Origin: Arthrobacter sp. NtRootA1
GTDB lineage: Bacteria; Actinomycetota; Actinomycetes; Actinomycetales; Micrococcaceae
DNA: 64,000 nt
Direction of reading: 5' to 3'
Assembly: GCF_019976975.1 (NCBI RefSeq)
Contig: NZ_AP024630.1
Coordinates: 3,720,001-3,784,000, forward strand
This document shows, piece by piece, positions 24,910 to 32,879 of this stretch. The position numbers and the translations under genes are program-made. The notes under the pieces are model-generated. The model was not told where the DNA came from and ran no database searches. It was given only the letters and a program-made list of their open reading frames with translations. Within the stretch, counting starts at the first letter, position 1; each line of letters opens with the position of its first letter.

Positions 24910-26049
24910 CTAAAGAACTGCCCTCTGCAGGGAACGTGCGGCGTCGATGGTTGCCTGTCCCAGTACCCGGGTGCCCTGATACAGCACGACGGTCTGGCCA
25001 GGCGCCACTCCCCGTAGCGGTTCGGTCAGGGTGACCACGAGTTCGGCCCGCTCAACACCCTCTTCATCGGCAACCGGCTCAATGTGTGCACGGGCCGGAA
25101 CGGGATCACCATGTGCCCGCACCTGGGCGTGGCACTCGAATTCTGCACCCGTATCAACCTCGGAGATGGGCAGGCCAGCCCATGACACCTTGATGCCGCG
25201 GATTTCATCGATGGCAAGGAGCGCTTCCGGCCCCACAACCACCTTGTTTTCCTTCGGACGGATTTCCAGGACAAACCGGGGCTTACCATCGGAAGCCGGC
25301 GTGCCCAGCTTCAGTCCCCGGCGCTGGCCGACGGTGAAGGCGTTGGCACCAGGGTGCTCGCCTACCTTCGTGCCGGTTTCGTCCACGATGTCGCCAGTTG
25401 TCATTTCGATTTTCTCGGCCAGCCAACCACGCGTATCTCCATCGGAGATGAAGCAAATATCGTGGCTATCCGGCTTGTTTGCCACCGACAAACCCCGCCT
25501 TTCGGCCTCAGCCCTTACCTCGGCCTTGGAAGGAGTGTCCGCAAGCGGGAACATGGAGTGCTTAAGCTGCTCATGGGTCAGTACGCCCAGGACATAGCTT
25601 TGGTCCTTGGCCCAGTCCGCCGCCCGATGCAGTTCACGGTTGCCGTCGGCGTCTTCGATGACTTTGGCGTAGTGCCCGGTGCATACAGCGTCAAACCCCA
25701 GGGCAATGGCCTTTTCCAGCAAGGCAGCAAACTTGATGCGCTCGTTGCAACGCATGCACGGATTCGGGGTGCGTCCTGCAGCATATTCGTCGATGAAGTC
25801 CTGGACGACATCTTCCTTGAAGCGTTCGGAGAAGTCCCAAACATAGTAGGGAATCCCTAGGACATCACAGGCGCGCCATGCATCGCGGGAGTCTTCGATG
25901 GTGCAGCAGCCCCGGCTTCCGGTGCGAAGGGTGCCGGGCATGCGCGACAACGCAAGGTGGACTCCGACGACGTCGTGTCCGGCCTCGACGGCGCGGGCGG
26001 CGGCCACGGCGGAGTCGACTCCGCCGCTCATTGCTGCAAGTACTCGCAT
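24910..26049 (-). CDS. mnmA: tRNA-specific 2-thiouridylase MnmA
   Basis: 379 residues. PP-loop SGGVDS at 8-13 adenylates U34; the catalytic pair Cys98 (in TPNPCMRCNE) and Cys199 (in SHDICFISDGD) match the known active site; VCTGHYAK, AKDQSYVLGVLT and FTVGQRRGL are further family motifs. It installs sulfur at the wobble uridine of Lys, Glu and Gln tRNAs, taking persulfide from a cysteine desulfurase, here encoded at 27490-28719 on the same strand. The ATG at 26049 has a GGAAAGCC ribosome-binding site. The usual close neighbourhood with the desulfurase is interrupted by an oppositely oriented oxidoreductase gene. Confidence 0.97.
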   Translation of the reverse strand: MRVLAAMSGGVDSAVAAARAVEAGHDVVGVHLALSRMPGTLRTGSRGCCTIEDSRDAWRACDVLGIPYYVWDFSERFKEDVVQDFIDEYAAGRTPNPCMRCNERIKFAALLEKAIALGFDAVCTGHYAKVIEDADGNRELHRAADWAKDQSYVLGVLTHEQLKHSMFPLADTPSKAEVRAEAERRGLSVANKPDSHDICFISDGDTRGWLAEKIEMTTGDIVDETGTKVGEHPGANAFTVGQRRGLKLGTPASDGKPRFVLEIRPKENKVVVGPEALLAIDEIRGIKVSWAGLPISEVDTGAEFECHAQVRAHGDPVPARAHIEPVADEEGVERAELVVTLTEPLRGVAPGQTVVLYQGTRVLGQATIDAARSLQRAVL

Positions 26050-26173
26050 GCTGGCTTTCCGTGGTTTAGGGGTTTTGGCTATTGAATCCGGCTGAGGCGA
26101 GCCGGCACGCCCAACTATTCTAGCTCCCGCACCAATGTGCGCGCTAAATCCCTTGACTGGCCATAGGACGAAA

Positions 26174-26200
26174 TCTAAAGTCAAAGTAAGTTGTTTTAGA
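26174..26200. promoter_or_regulatory. Inverted repeat TCTAAA-N15-TTTAGA, candidate operator (site A)
   Basis: Arms TCTAAA (26174-26179) and TTTAGA (26195-26200) are perfect inverted repeats separated by 15 bases, 26 bp upstream of the oxidoreductase ATG. The same arms with exactly the same spacing occur upstream of the DoxX-type gene (29495-29521); in both, TTTAGA continues as AAGG and the left arm is followed by a TCAA. The likely binder is the COG2345 regulator encoded between the two sites. Confidence 0.65.
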
Positions 26201-26226
26201 AAGGCAAAGACAAAAGGTGGGCTGAA

Positions 26227-27480
26227 ATGACGCATGAACGAATGCTCATCGCCGGCGGCGGCCTGGCCGGTGCAACCGCAGCAAAAACCCTTCGCTCAGA
26301 AGGCTTTGCTGGACCCGTTACCCTCCTGGCATCCGAGGAGCGGATCCCTTACCTTCGGCCGCCCCTGTCCAAGGAGTTCCTTCTGGGCAAGGCCGACGAA
26401 GATAGCGTTCCGGTGGTGCCAGCCGGCTGGTACGAAGAAAACGACGTCGAACTGCTGTTGGGCAACCCTGCAATGGGCATCGATGCCGGGAACCGAACCG
26501 TAACCCTTCAGGACGGCCGGACCCTTGACTACGCCAAACTGCTGATAGCCACCGGGGCGCAACCCCGGCGCATCCCGCTTCCCGGCATTGACCTGGAGGG
26601 CGTGATGACTTTCAGGACCTTTGAGGACAGCCTGCGCCTGCAGTCCCTGCTCAGGGACGGAGGCAAGCATGTGGTCATGGTGGGTTCCGGGTGGATCGGC
26701 ATGGAGCTGGCCGCGGCTGGCCGCAGTTACGGCAATGATGTGGTCCTGCTCGGCTTGGAAGAGATTCCACTTAGTGCCGCCATCGGCCCTGAACTGGGCA
26801 ACTACTTCCGGGCATTCCACGAAGAGAACGGCGTCAGCTTCAGGCTACCTGCGAGCGCTTCTGCCATCGAGGGGAATGATGGCCATGTCTCCGGAGTCCG
26901 AACCAACGCGGGAGAAGTCCTACCCGCGGATATCGTCATCATTGCAGTGGGGGTGGTGCCCGACACATCGTTGGCAGAAACAGCAGGGCTAAGCCTGGAC
27001 AACGGAGTCCTGGTGGATTCCGCTCTTCGCAGCAGCGCCCCGGACATCCTGGCAGCAGGTGACGTTGCCAACGCCCTGCATCCCTTCACCGGCGAGCACC
27101 ATCGCAGTGAGCATTGGGCGAATGCACTCAATGGCGGCAAAGTGGCCGCAAAGACGATGCTGGACCAAAATGCCGCCCTGGATGTTGTGCCGTATTTCTA
27201 TACGGATCAGTTCACGCTCAGCATGGAGTACTCGGGTTTCCCTTCGCTGACCTCCGGGGTGGAGCCCGTGATTCGCGGCTCGCTCGATGACGGCAGTTTC
27301 ATCGCGTTCTGGATGCGCGATGGCCAGAAGGAGCAGGGCGAAGTGGTGGCCGGAATGAGCGTGAATATGCGCCGCGTGCAGAAGCCCATCAAGGCGCTGA
27401 TTTCCGGCCGGGTGCCCGTAGACATAACCCGTCTGACAGATGCCGACGTTCCCCTTGAGGAACTGTTGCCCCACGCGTGA
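26227..27480 (+). CDS. FAD-dependent NAD(P)H oxidoreductase (ferredoxin reductase type)
   Basis: 417 residues. FAD motif LIAGGGLAGATAAKTL at the N-terminus, SEERIPYLRPPLSKEFLLG (the flavin-contacting PYxRPPLSK motif of the rubredoxin/ferredoxin reductase group), a second dinucleotide fold VVMVGSGWIGMELAA, the second FAD motif DILAAGDVAN, and a C-terminal reductase-like domain (FYTDQFTLSMEYSG). These enzymes pass electrons from NAD(P)H to ferredoxin, rubredoxin or related carriers. The ATG at 26227 has an AAAGGTGGG ribosome-binding site. Placed opposite to its flanking genes mnmA and cysteine desulfurase, with the shared inverted repeat in its promoter region. Electron acceptor unknown. Confidence 0.93.
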   Translation: MTHERMLIAGGGLAGATAAKTLRSEGFAGPVTLLASEERIPYLRPPLSKEFLLGKADEDSVPVVPAGWYEENDVELLLGNPAMGIDAGNRTVTLQDGRTLDYAKLLIATGAQPRRIPLPGIDLEGVMTFRTFEDSLRLQSLLRDGGKHVVMVGSGWIGMELAAAGRSYGNDVVLLGLEEIPLSAAIGPELGNYFRAFHEENGVSFRLPASASAIEGNDGHVSGVRTNAGEVLPADIVIIAVGVVPDTSLAETAGLSLDNGVLVDSALRSSAPDILAAGDVANALHPFTGEHHRSEHWANALNGGKVAAKTMLDQNAALDVVPYFYTDQFTLSMEYSGFPSLTSGVEPVIRGSLDDGSFIAFWMRDGQKEQGEVVAGMSVNMRRVQKPIKALISGRVPVDITRLTDADVPLEELLPHA

Positions 27481-27489
27481 AACCCGGCG

Positions 27490-28719
27490 CTAAAACTCCG
27501 TTGGCCCTCGCCGCGCCACCGTTGCCGCTGTCTGGATGCTGGATTCATGACCGGCCATGCCTGCTTGCCGAGCCCGCGAACAGGCCTCCGGCAGCGCCTT
27601 AAGCAGTGCCTCAACATCGGCTTCTGTTGAGCTGTGCCCCAGCGTGAAACGTTGAGCACCACGGGCAGTGTCTTCATCCAGCCCCATGGCCAGGAGGACG
27701 TGGGAGGGACGGGGCACCCCCGCGGTGCAGGCCGAACCGGTAGATGACTCAACGCTTGCGAGGTCCAGAAGAAACAGGAGCGAATCTCCCTCGCACCCAG
27801 GAAAAGTGAAGTGGGCGTTGCCGGGCAGTCGGCCTTCCCCAGGTGCCCCACGGAGCACAGCGTCAGGAACAGCCTGCCGAACCCCGGCAATGAGACGGTC
27901 GCGCAGCCCGCTGATGCGCTCGCCCTCAGCGGCCAGGCTACCTGTAACGGCCTCCGCAGCTGCCGCAAAGGCAGCAATAGCCGGAGTGTCCAGCGTTCCC
28001 GAGCGCACATCGCGCTCCTGCCCGCCGCCATGTTGAACCGGAGTCAACTTGATCGCGCGTCCGAGGAACAACGCGCCAACGCCGACGGGCCCGCCGAGTT
28101 TATGCCCCGAGACTGACATTGCAGCGAGCCCGGAAGCCCGGAAATCGACCGGAACGGAACCGAAGGCCTGGACCGCATCCGAGTGCACCGGAATCCCGTA
28201 TCGGCCAGCCAGCTCCACTATCTCTGCAACGGGCTGAATGGTGCCCACTTCGTTATTGGCCCACATCACCGTGACAAGCGCAACGGAGTCGGGGTCACGT
28301 TCCAGTTCGCGCTGCACGGCATCAAGTCGCACCGCACCCTGGGCATCGACCGGCAACCACACGGCCTCGGCTCCCTCATGACGCTCAAGCCACTCCACTG
28401 TGTCCATGACCGCATGATGTTCGACGGCGGAGCACAGGATACGGGTCCGGCGGGGGTTTTCGTCATGGCGGGCCCAGAAAAGGCCCTTGACGGCCAGGTT
28501 GTCGGCCTCAGTCCCACCCGAGGTGAAAATTACCTCGGAAGGGTGGGCCCCGGCGGCGGCCGCCAACGTTTCGCGCGCATCTTCCACCGCGCGCCGTGCC
28601 CGCCGCCCGGCTCCATGGAGGGAGGACGGGTTGCCGGTCCGCGCCAGCTCGCGCGTCATGACGGCAAGGGCTTGGGCCGACATGGGGGTGGTGGCGGCGT
28701 GGTCGAGGTATACAGGCAC
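27490..28719 (-). CDS. Cysteine desulfurase (NifS/IscS type)
   Basis: 409 residues. Aminotransferase class V fold: YLDHAATTPMS at the N-terminus, FTSGGTEADNLAVKG, HHAVMDTVEW, PLP lysine Lys207 in SVSGHKLGGPVG, and active Cys331 in STGSACTAGV, which takes sulfur from L-cysteine as persulfide. Lies on the same strand as mnmA, its expected partner for tRNA thiolation; may also feed Fe-S assembly. Starts at the ATG at 28719, 40 bases after the COG2345 regulator gene, and ends 9 bases from the convergent oxidoreductase. The C-terminus is longer than usual by some 20 residues of low complexity. Confidence 0.95.
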   Translation of the reverse strand: MPVYLDHAATTPMSAQALAVMTRELARTGNPSSLHGAGRRARRAVEDARETLAAAAGAHPSEVIFTSGGTEADNLAVKGLFWARHDENPRRTRILCSAVEHHAVMDTVEWLERHEGAEAVWLPVDAQGAVRLDAVQRELERDPDSVALVTVMWANNEVGTIQPVAEIVELAGRYGIPVHSDAVQAFGSVPVDFRASGLAAMSVSGHKLGGPVGVGALFLGRAIKLTPVQHGGGQERDVRSGTLDTPAIAAFAAAAEAVTGSLAAEGERISGLRDRLIAGVRQAVPDAVLRGAPGEGRLPGNAHFTFPGCEGDSLLFLLDLASVESSTGSACTAGVPRPSHVLLAMGLDEDTARGAQRFTLGHSSTEADVEALLKALPEACSRARQAGMAGHESSIQTAATVARRGPTEF

Positions 28720-28758
28720 GTTGCAATTCTACCGGCGGCGTCAGCGTCAGGTCCGGGG

Positions 28759-29442
28759 TCAGGTTTTTGGGCCTGGTTCCAAGCTGCCGATCCGGGCACA
28801 GCAATGGCCAGGGCCAGGTTCCGGAAGGACGTTGTCAGCACTAAGACCGGATGCGGTGGCCGCGCCCTTGAGGAACGCGCCGTTCATGGCGCAGACCACC
28901 TCCTCATGATCCTGCGAAAGCCGATGGAACGGACAGTTAAGCAGTCGGTACCCTCCCGCGTCATCAGCCATTGGCTCATAGCCGAGGTCCGCCAAAGCAC
29001 CCAGGAAATCGCCGGGCCGGCCCGCTTCCTGGCCCTTGCGGCCCGCAACATCCAGCAAAGCGTCCCGCACGGGAAGTTCCCCTTTCAGGGAACGCGTGAT
29101 AGCCGTAGCCATCAGATCCCCGGCCAGATCGTACTGGCGCTCAGGGACAGAGGCACCAACCTCATCCATGGCCGGGCGGTAGAGCTTGGCAGGCCGACCC
29201 GAACCAGGCCCGGCTTTGTCAGAGGACTTTCTGAACTCCACCTGCAAGACTCCGTCCTTCACCAAACGATCCAGATGGAAGGAGGCCGTGCTTCGGGGAA
29301 TACCGAGGGCACGGGCCGCTTCGTCCCGACCGACCGCATCTGCGGCGCCGCGCACGTAGGCGAACAACACCCTGCGGTTGTCGTCGTCCAAGGAGGCGAT
29401 CGCCGAGATCCTTTGGAGCCAAGAGTGGCGTGCAGTGGTCAT
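28759..29442 (-). CDS. COG2345-type HTH regulator with C-terminal cysteine cluster
   Basis: 227 residues. ArsR/SufR-like winged helix at about 15-90: EAARALGIPRSTASFHLDRL (recognition region) then VKDGVLQVEFRK and GRPAKLYRP. The C-terminal half has four cysteines: Cys170 in LLNCPFHRL, Cys184 in EEVVCAMNG and Cys214-Cys215 in GHCCARI, spacing C-x13-C-x29-CC. SufR and relatives ligate an Fe-S cluster through similarly placed C-terminal cysteines, so this may be a redox or Fe-S sensor (inference). The ATG at 29442 lacks a clear ribosome-binding site. Two symmetric sequence elements lie in the 91-bp gap to the divergent doxX gene. Confidence 0.88.
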   Translation of the reverse strand: MTTARHSWLQRISAIASLDDDNRRVLFAYVRGAADAVGRDEAARALGIPRSTASFHLDRLVKDGVLQVEFRKSSDKAGPGSGRPAKLYRPAMDEVGASVPERQYDLAGDLMATAITRSLKGELPVRDALLDVAGRKGQEAGRPGDFLGALADLGYEPMADDAGGYRLLNCPFHRLSQDHEEVVCAMNGAFLKGAATASGLSADNVLPEPGPGHCCARIGSLEPGPKT

Positions 29443-29456
29443 ACAGTCAGAATATC

Positions 29457-29483
29457 TCTAAAAACAAGATTCGTTGCTTAAAC
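29457..29483. promoter_or_regulatory. Degenerate copy of the TCTAAA-N15 element (site C)
   Basis: TCTAAAAACAAGAT at 29457-29470 matches the left half of site B (TCTAAAATCAAGTT) at 12 of 14 positions; the right arm position reads TTAAAC, only a partial match to TTTAGA. It is 15 bp from the start codon of the COG2345 gene on the minus strand, a suitable place for autoregulation. Weak on its own. Confidence 0.4.
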
Positions 29484-29494
29484 TTCGGCTCGGA

Positions 29495-29521
29495 TCTAAA
29501 ATCAAGTTACCTATTTTTAGA
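29495..29521. promoter_or_regulatory. Inverted repeat TCTAAA-N15-TTTAGA, candidate operator (site B)
   Basis: Arms at 29495-29500 and 29516-29521, spacing 15, identical to site A at 26174-26200. It ends 12 bases before the DoxX-type ATG, partly overlapping the AAAGGA ribosome-binding site, so a bound protein would block transcription or translation initiation. It is 53 bp from the divergently oriented COG2345 regulator gene. Confidence 0.65.
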
Positions 29522-29533
29522 AAGGAATGCGTC

Positions 29534-29953
29534 ATGGAAGCCGCAACCACCCACATGAGCCCGAAGTCCAGCCACAGCGACCTCCGGGACCCTTCCCGGC
29601 AGGCCTTTCTCCTCCTGAGGACGGTCTTCACGATTGCCCCGATCATTTTCGGGCTCGATAAATTCAGCAACCTCCTGGTGGACTGGACTGTCTACTTGGC
29701 GCCCGCAGCCACCGCCGTGGTACCTGTTTCAGCCCAGACCTTCATGTACGGCGTGGGAGTCATCGAAATTATCGCCGGCATCCTCGTCGCCCTGCGGCCA
29801 CGCTGGGGATCCCTCGTTGTCGCAGCCTGGCTGCTCGGCATCATCGTCAACCTGCTGGTGCTTGGCTCGTTCTTCGACGTAGCGCTGAGGGACTTCGGCC
29901 TGCTGGTGGGAGCACTCGCGTTGAACCGCCTGGCCACCGCGTTCAAGAAATAA
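29534..29953 (+). CDS. DoxX-type small membrane protein
   Basis: 139 residues with four hydrophobic helices: about 25-43 (FLLLRTVFTIAPIIFGLDKF), 70-90 (FMYGVGVIEIIAGILVALRP), 91-113 and 117-134. The pattern with a conserved FGLDKF after helix 1 suits the DoxX/DoxD-like group, which includes subunits linked to quinone or thiol redox chemistry; several are of unknown function. Start chosen by the AAAGGA ribosome-binding site 8 bases upstream. Divergent from the COG2345 regulator and sharing its candidate operator with the FAD oxidoreductase at 26227. The next gene is convergent, 3 bases away. Confidence 0.8.
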   Translation: MEAATTHMSPKSSHSDLRDPSRQAFLLLRTVFTIAPIIFGLDKFSNLLVDWTVYLAPAATAVVPVSAQTFMYGVGVIEIIAGILVALRPRWGSLVVAAWLLGIIVNLLVLGSFFDVALRDFGLLVGALALNRLATAFKK

Positions 29954-29956
29954 CTC

Positions 29957-30664
29957 TCAGGCTGGTGGGACCACGGCCAACCGGGACTGGACCTCAGCCC
30001 TGGCCTTGGCCAGGGTCCCGCTATCCGGACAAGCAACCGATATGTAAACAGAGGAAGCCGGGCTGCTGAAGAGCCTGGCAAGGACCACGGAAGCGACACC
30101 GCCGGAAGCCGGAGCTGATTCCAAGGCCAATAATTCCACGCTATGCTCCGGCTTGCCCGAATCCTGGCCCCACCGCAATGAGGCCGGCGTTAGCTTGTCC
30201 ACAGCGATGCCTGGAACCACGTAACGGAACAGTTCCTTCGTGGACGCGGCGTCATCCCCCGGCACTACCAATGGCCCCTGGTTAAGGCTGACCCGGACAA
30301 CCACCGCGCACCCATCTGTCTTTGCGTACCGGGTTTCACCTTGCAAGCCGGAGTGCACAACGGACCATCCTGGCGCCTCCTCCAGGCGGCTGGACACTAA
30401 TACCGGGTCTCCGGGCGCCAAAGTTCCTCCCGCGTCCAAAGGCAGGTCCTTCGCGGCGAGAGCCTCAGCATCGTGTCCGGGCGTGATGGTTGGGGTGGAA
30501 AGCGTCGACTCCGAAGGTGAAGGCTTCGGTGCTGCGGGGTCAGGCACGTTCACACTGCATCCGGCAAGCAGCGCACCCAAAGCAGCCACAGCAGGCACGA
30601 CGCCCAAACCAGGTACAGCGCCCACCAACGCCCGGAACTGCCGTCGTCCAACACCCCGCGTCAT
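29957..30664 (-). CDS. Putative secreted lipoprotein with Tat-like signal
   Basis: 235 residues, function not recognised. The N-terminus carries a twin-arginine-like GRRQFRALVG, a hydrophobic stretch and the lipobox LLAGC, so export through Tat followed by lipidation is plausible. A Ser/Pro/Thr-rich linker of about 30 residues leads to a domain of about 170 residues with two cysteines (DGCAVVVRV and SVACPDSG) that could form a disulfide outside. Start fixed by GAAAGGA upstream. It follows the lipid kinase gene on the same strand, and its 3' end is 3 bases from the convergent DoxX-type gene. Confidence 0.75.
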   Translation of the reverse strand: MTRGVGRRQFRALVGAVPGLGVVPAVAALGALLAGCSVNVPDPAAPKPSPSESTLSTPTITPGHDAEALAAKDLPLDAGGTLAPGDPVLVSSRLEEAPGWSVVHSGLQGETRYAKTDGCAVVVRVSLNQGPLVVPGDDAASTKELFRYVVPGIAVDKLTPASLRWGQDSGKPEHSVELLALESAPASGGVASVVLARLFSSPASSVYISVACPDSGTLAKARAEVQSRLAVVPPA

Positions 30665-30780
30665 TGGCGATCCTTTCTTTTGCCGGCCAGCCACGTCTGC
30701 CGCGATCGAGTCTAACCTCCCGCCACAGCGGACCGTGGCCGGCGGACCTCAGACTGGTCAAACGGCTCCGGGCAGTTCAA

Positions 30781-31707
30781 CTATGCAAGGACGCGCAGAC
30801 CCCCGGGCACAACCTCGACCTCCACAGGCAACCTGCCCACGCGCTCGCCGTCGGCGTAAGCCACAACGCCTTCTGCCTCCAGCCGCACCTTCCGGACCCG
30901 GCGGATCTCCACGGCCGGATGGCCAAGGTGTTTGCCGGCGAACACCTTGGGAAACACTGCCAGGAAATTCAGCCGCGATAACGGCTTGACGATGAACAAA
31001 TCCAGCCACCCGTCGTCGGGTAAAGCATTGGGCGTTATTCTCATCCCGCCGCCGATCGATTGGCCGTTCGCCACGGAAATCAGCAACGCCGGTTGGCGCC
31101 ACTGCCCGCCGTCGGCCGTAACTGTGTATTCGATACGCCGGAAGGAACCGAGTTCCCGGAGCATCGCCAGGTTGTAACGGCTCTTTCCCTTGGGCCAACG
31201 CCACGAGTTCGCCCTCTCATTGACGGCAGCGTCAAATCCAGCAGACAGGACCCCCGCAAAATAGCTGCTTCGGCCGCCTGCGGTGACGCGTCCGGCGTCG
31301 ATCTTCCGCCCGCCCGATGGCATTGACGCCAGCAAACGATCGCACGCCGCCTTTGTGTCCTTGAGTGGCAAGCCCAGCAACCTGGCAACATCATTGCCAG
31401 TGCCAGCGGGAACAATTCCCAGGGGAACGTCCTTTCCGGCGAGCGCATTGACACCCAAATGGACCATGCCGTCCCCGCCCACCACAACCAGCGCACTGAT
31501 GCCTGCAGTTATTGCCTCATCAACCAGGGTTCGGACGTCGTCATAGCTTCCTGCTTCCAGCACGACGACGTCACAACCGCCAGCGCGAAGCGAGGCTGCC
31601 GCCTCGTCCCCGGCGAGGCCGCGACGGCCGAACGATGCTGTTGGATTTATGGCAAGGGCGATCTTCTCCGCCGAGTGCGTGGGATTCTTGGGCGCCGGAG
31701 GATTCAC
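30781..31707 (-). CDS. Diacylglycerol/lipid kinase family protein
   Basis: 308 residues from a GTG. DAGK catalytic domain: IALAINPTASFGRRG, ALVVVGGDGMVHLGVNAL (the GGDGT-like motif reads GGDGM), PLGIVPAGTGNDVARLLGLP (the PxGTGND motif), then YFAGVLSAGFDAAVNERAN and a C-terminal VEIRRVRKVRLEAEGVVAYA. The family phosphorylates diacylglycerol or related lipids such as phosphatidylinositol precursors. No ribosome-binding site clearly supports the GTG; starts slightly downstream are possible but the NPTASFG motif must be included. The putative lipoprotein follows 116 bases downstream. Confidence 0.92.
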   Translation of the reverse strand: MNPPAPKNPTHSAEKIALAINPTASFGRRGLAGDEAAASLRAGGCDVVVLEAGSYDDVRTLVDEAITAGISALVVVGGDGMVHLGVNALAGKDVPLGIVPAGTGNDVARLLGLPLKDTKAACDRLLASMPSGGRKIDAGRVTAGGRSSYFAGVLSAGFDAAVNERANSWRWPKGKSRYNLAMLRELGSFRRIEYTVTADGGQWRQPALLISVANGQSIGGGMRITPNALPDDGWLDLFIVKPLSRLNFLAVFPKVFAGKHLGHPAVEIRRVRKVRLEAEGVVAYADGERVGRLPVEVEVVPGGLRVLA

Positions 31708-31829
31708 CTGCTGAATTATGCCAGCCGGGAACCACCGCGCCCGCTGCCGACGTTCTCATAGTGGCTGGATAAACTGGCCATACCGCCCCGCGAGTGGAGC
31801 GGACCACCATCCTAGAGAAGGGCCTGTGC

Positions 31830-32774
31830 TTGGCCGAGGGCAGCAGTTCCCACTATCAGGTTCTTCGCGTGTCCGTCACTGCGACTGACAAGGAGATCAA
31901 GGTGGCCTATCGGAAGGCCGCCCGGATGGCCCACCCCGATCACGGCGGCGAGGCCGAAATGTTCCGTCGCGTAACGCTCGCGTATGAGACCCTGATTGAT
32001 CCGAAGCGGCGGGCCGAGTATGACCGCAGGTATGCCAGCGGCGCTTCCGGACGCAGCCAACCGCGTCCGGGAGACTATACGGGTGCATCTGCGCCCGGTC
32101 CGGCCACCAGTGCCGGGGTCAGGCGTCCGCAGGCCCAGCGCAACACGGCAGGCGATCCGCCCGTTTACGTTCCGGCCTTTGATGACCCGCTGGAGGTTCC
32201 GCTCATTTCAAAAGCGGAAGCCGCCCAACAGGTCCATGGATTGCCGCGAAAACGTGGCATATTCGGTGCCGAAGCGCGCATCCAGCGCGAGATGCGTACG
32301 GTTCAGCTCATCAGCAGGCAGGTCCTGCCCGCCATCCCCGCCGCAAGGCTCATCAATGGGCTCCGCTCCCCCTCTGACAACAACCACATCGACCACGCGG
32401 TGCTTTCCGGCTACCGGCTGGCGTTGGTTGGTTCCATGCTGTTGCCCAAGGGCGCCTATGCATGGGACGGCAATTCGCTGCGCCACGGCGGCCGGTCTGT
32501 GGCTCCGCCGCAGCTGGCCCACATTGTCCGCCACATGCAGGACCTCTTCCCTGAGTTGAACGTCACCGGCTGGGTGGTCCTGCACAGTCCTGACGGCAAC
32601 CTGCACGAACCGGTCATTGACCAGTACGGCAAAGGACAGTCCAGCCATAACGCGGTTGAGGTGGTCAATGGTGCAGGATTGGTCCGCGGTTTGAAGCAGT
32701 TCCTTGCTTCAGGACCAGCACCCAACACGGTGGTGGTTCCAGTTCTTGCCCGCTTGCTCCGCGGCATGCACTGA
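31830..32774 (+). CDS. J-domain protein with NERD-like C-terminal domain
   Basis: About 314 residues if the TTG at 31830 is used (AGAAGG ribosome-binding site 9 bases upstream); an in-frame GTG at 31794 lacks one. The N-terminal J domain (6-70) has the HPD tripeptide at 35-37 in RMAHPDHGGEAEMF, needed to stimulate a DnaK-type Hsp70. A Pro/Gly-rich linker follows. The C-terminal half has NHIDHAVLSGYRLALVGSML, the order of elements seen in NERD (nuclease-related) domains, but the catalytic ExK-like position is not convincing. No dnaK or grpE gene is nearby. Role unknown. Confidence 0.85.
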   Translation: MAEGSSSHYQVLRVSVTATDKEIKVAYRKAARMAHPDHGGEAEMFRRVTLAYETLIDPKRRAEYDRRYASGASGRSQPRPGDYTGASAPGPATSAGVRRPQAQRNTAGDPPVYVPAFDDPLEVPLISKAEAAQQVHGLPRKRGIFGAEARIQREMRTVQLISRQVLPAIPAARLINGLRSPSDNNHIDHAVLSGYRLALVGSMLLPKGAYAWDGNSLRHGGRSVAPPQLAHIVRHMQDLFPELNVTGWVVLHSPDGNLHEPVIDQYGKGQSSHNAVEVVNGAGLVRGLKQFLASGPAPNTVVVPVLARLLRGMH

Positions 32775-32819
32775 CATCTTGCTTTCGCCGGCACTGGGTG
32801 GCTCAGAATGAAGCCAACG

Positions 32820-32879
32820 CAATGGGACCGGCTGCAATGGGACCGGCTGGGACGGGACTGGCTAGGATGGGACGGTGTT
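32820..32879. repeat. 15-bp tandem repeat leading into the trmL start codon
   Basis: Two exact copies of CAATGGGACCGGCTG (32820-32834, 32835-32849) followed by two degraded copies (32850-32864, GGACGGGACTGGCTA; 32865-32879, GGATGGGACGGTGTT), the last running through the GTG start at 32875. The unit contains GGGAC repeated at the ribosome-binding-site position. Confidence 0.75.

Noticed and set aside
28183..29481. A 432-codon plus-strand frame opposite the cysteine desulfurase and COG2345 genes
   Set aside because: Antisense to two confidently assigned genes with intact active-site residues; no family match.
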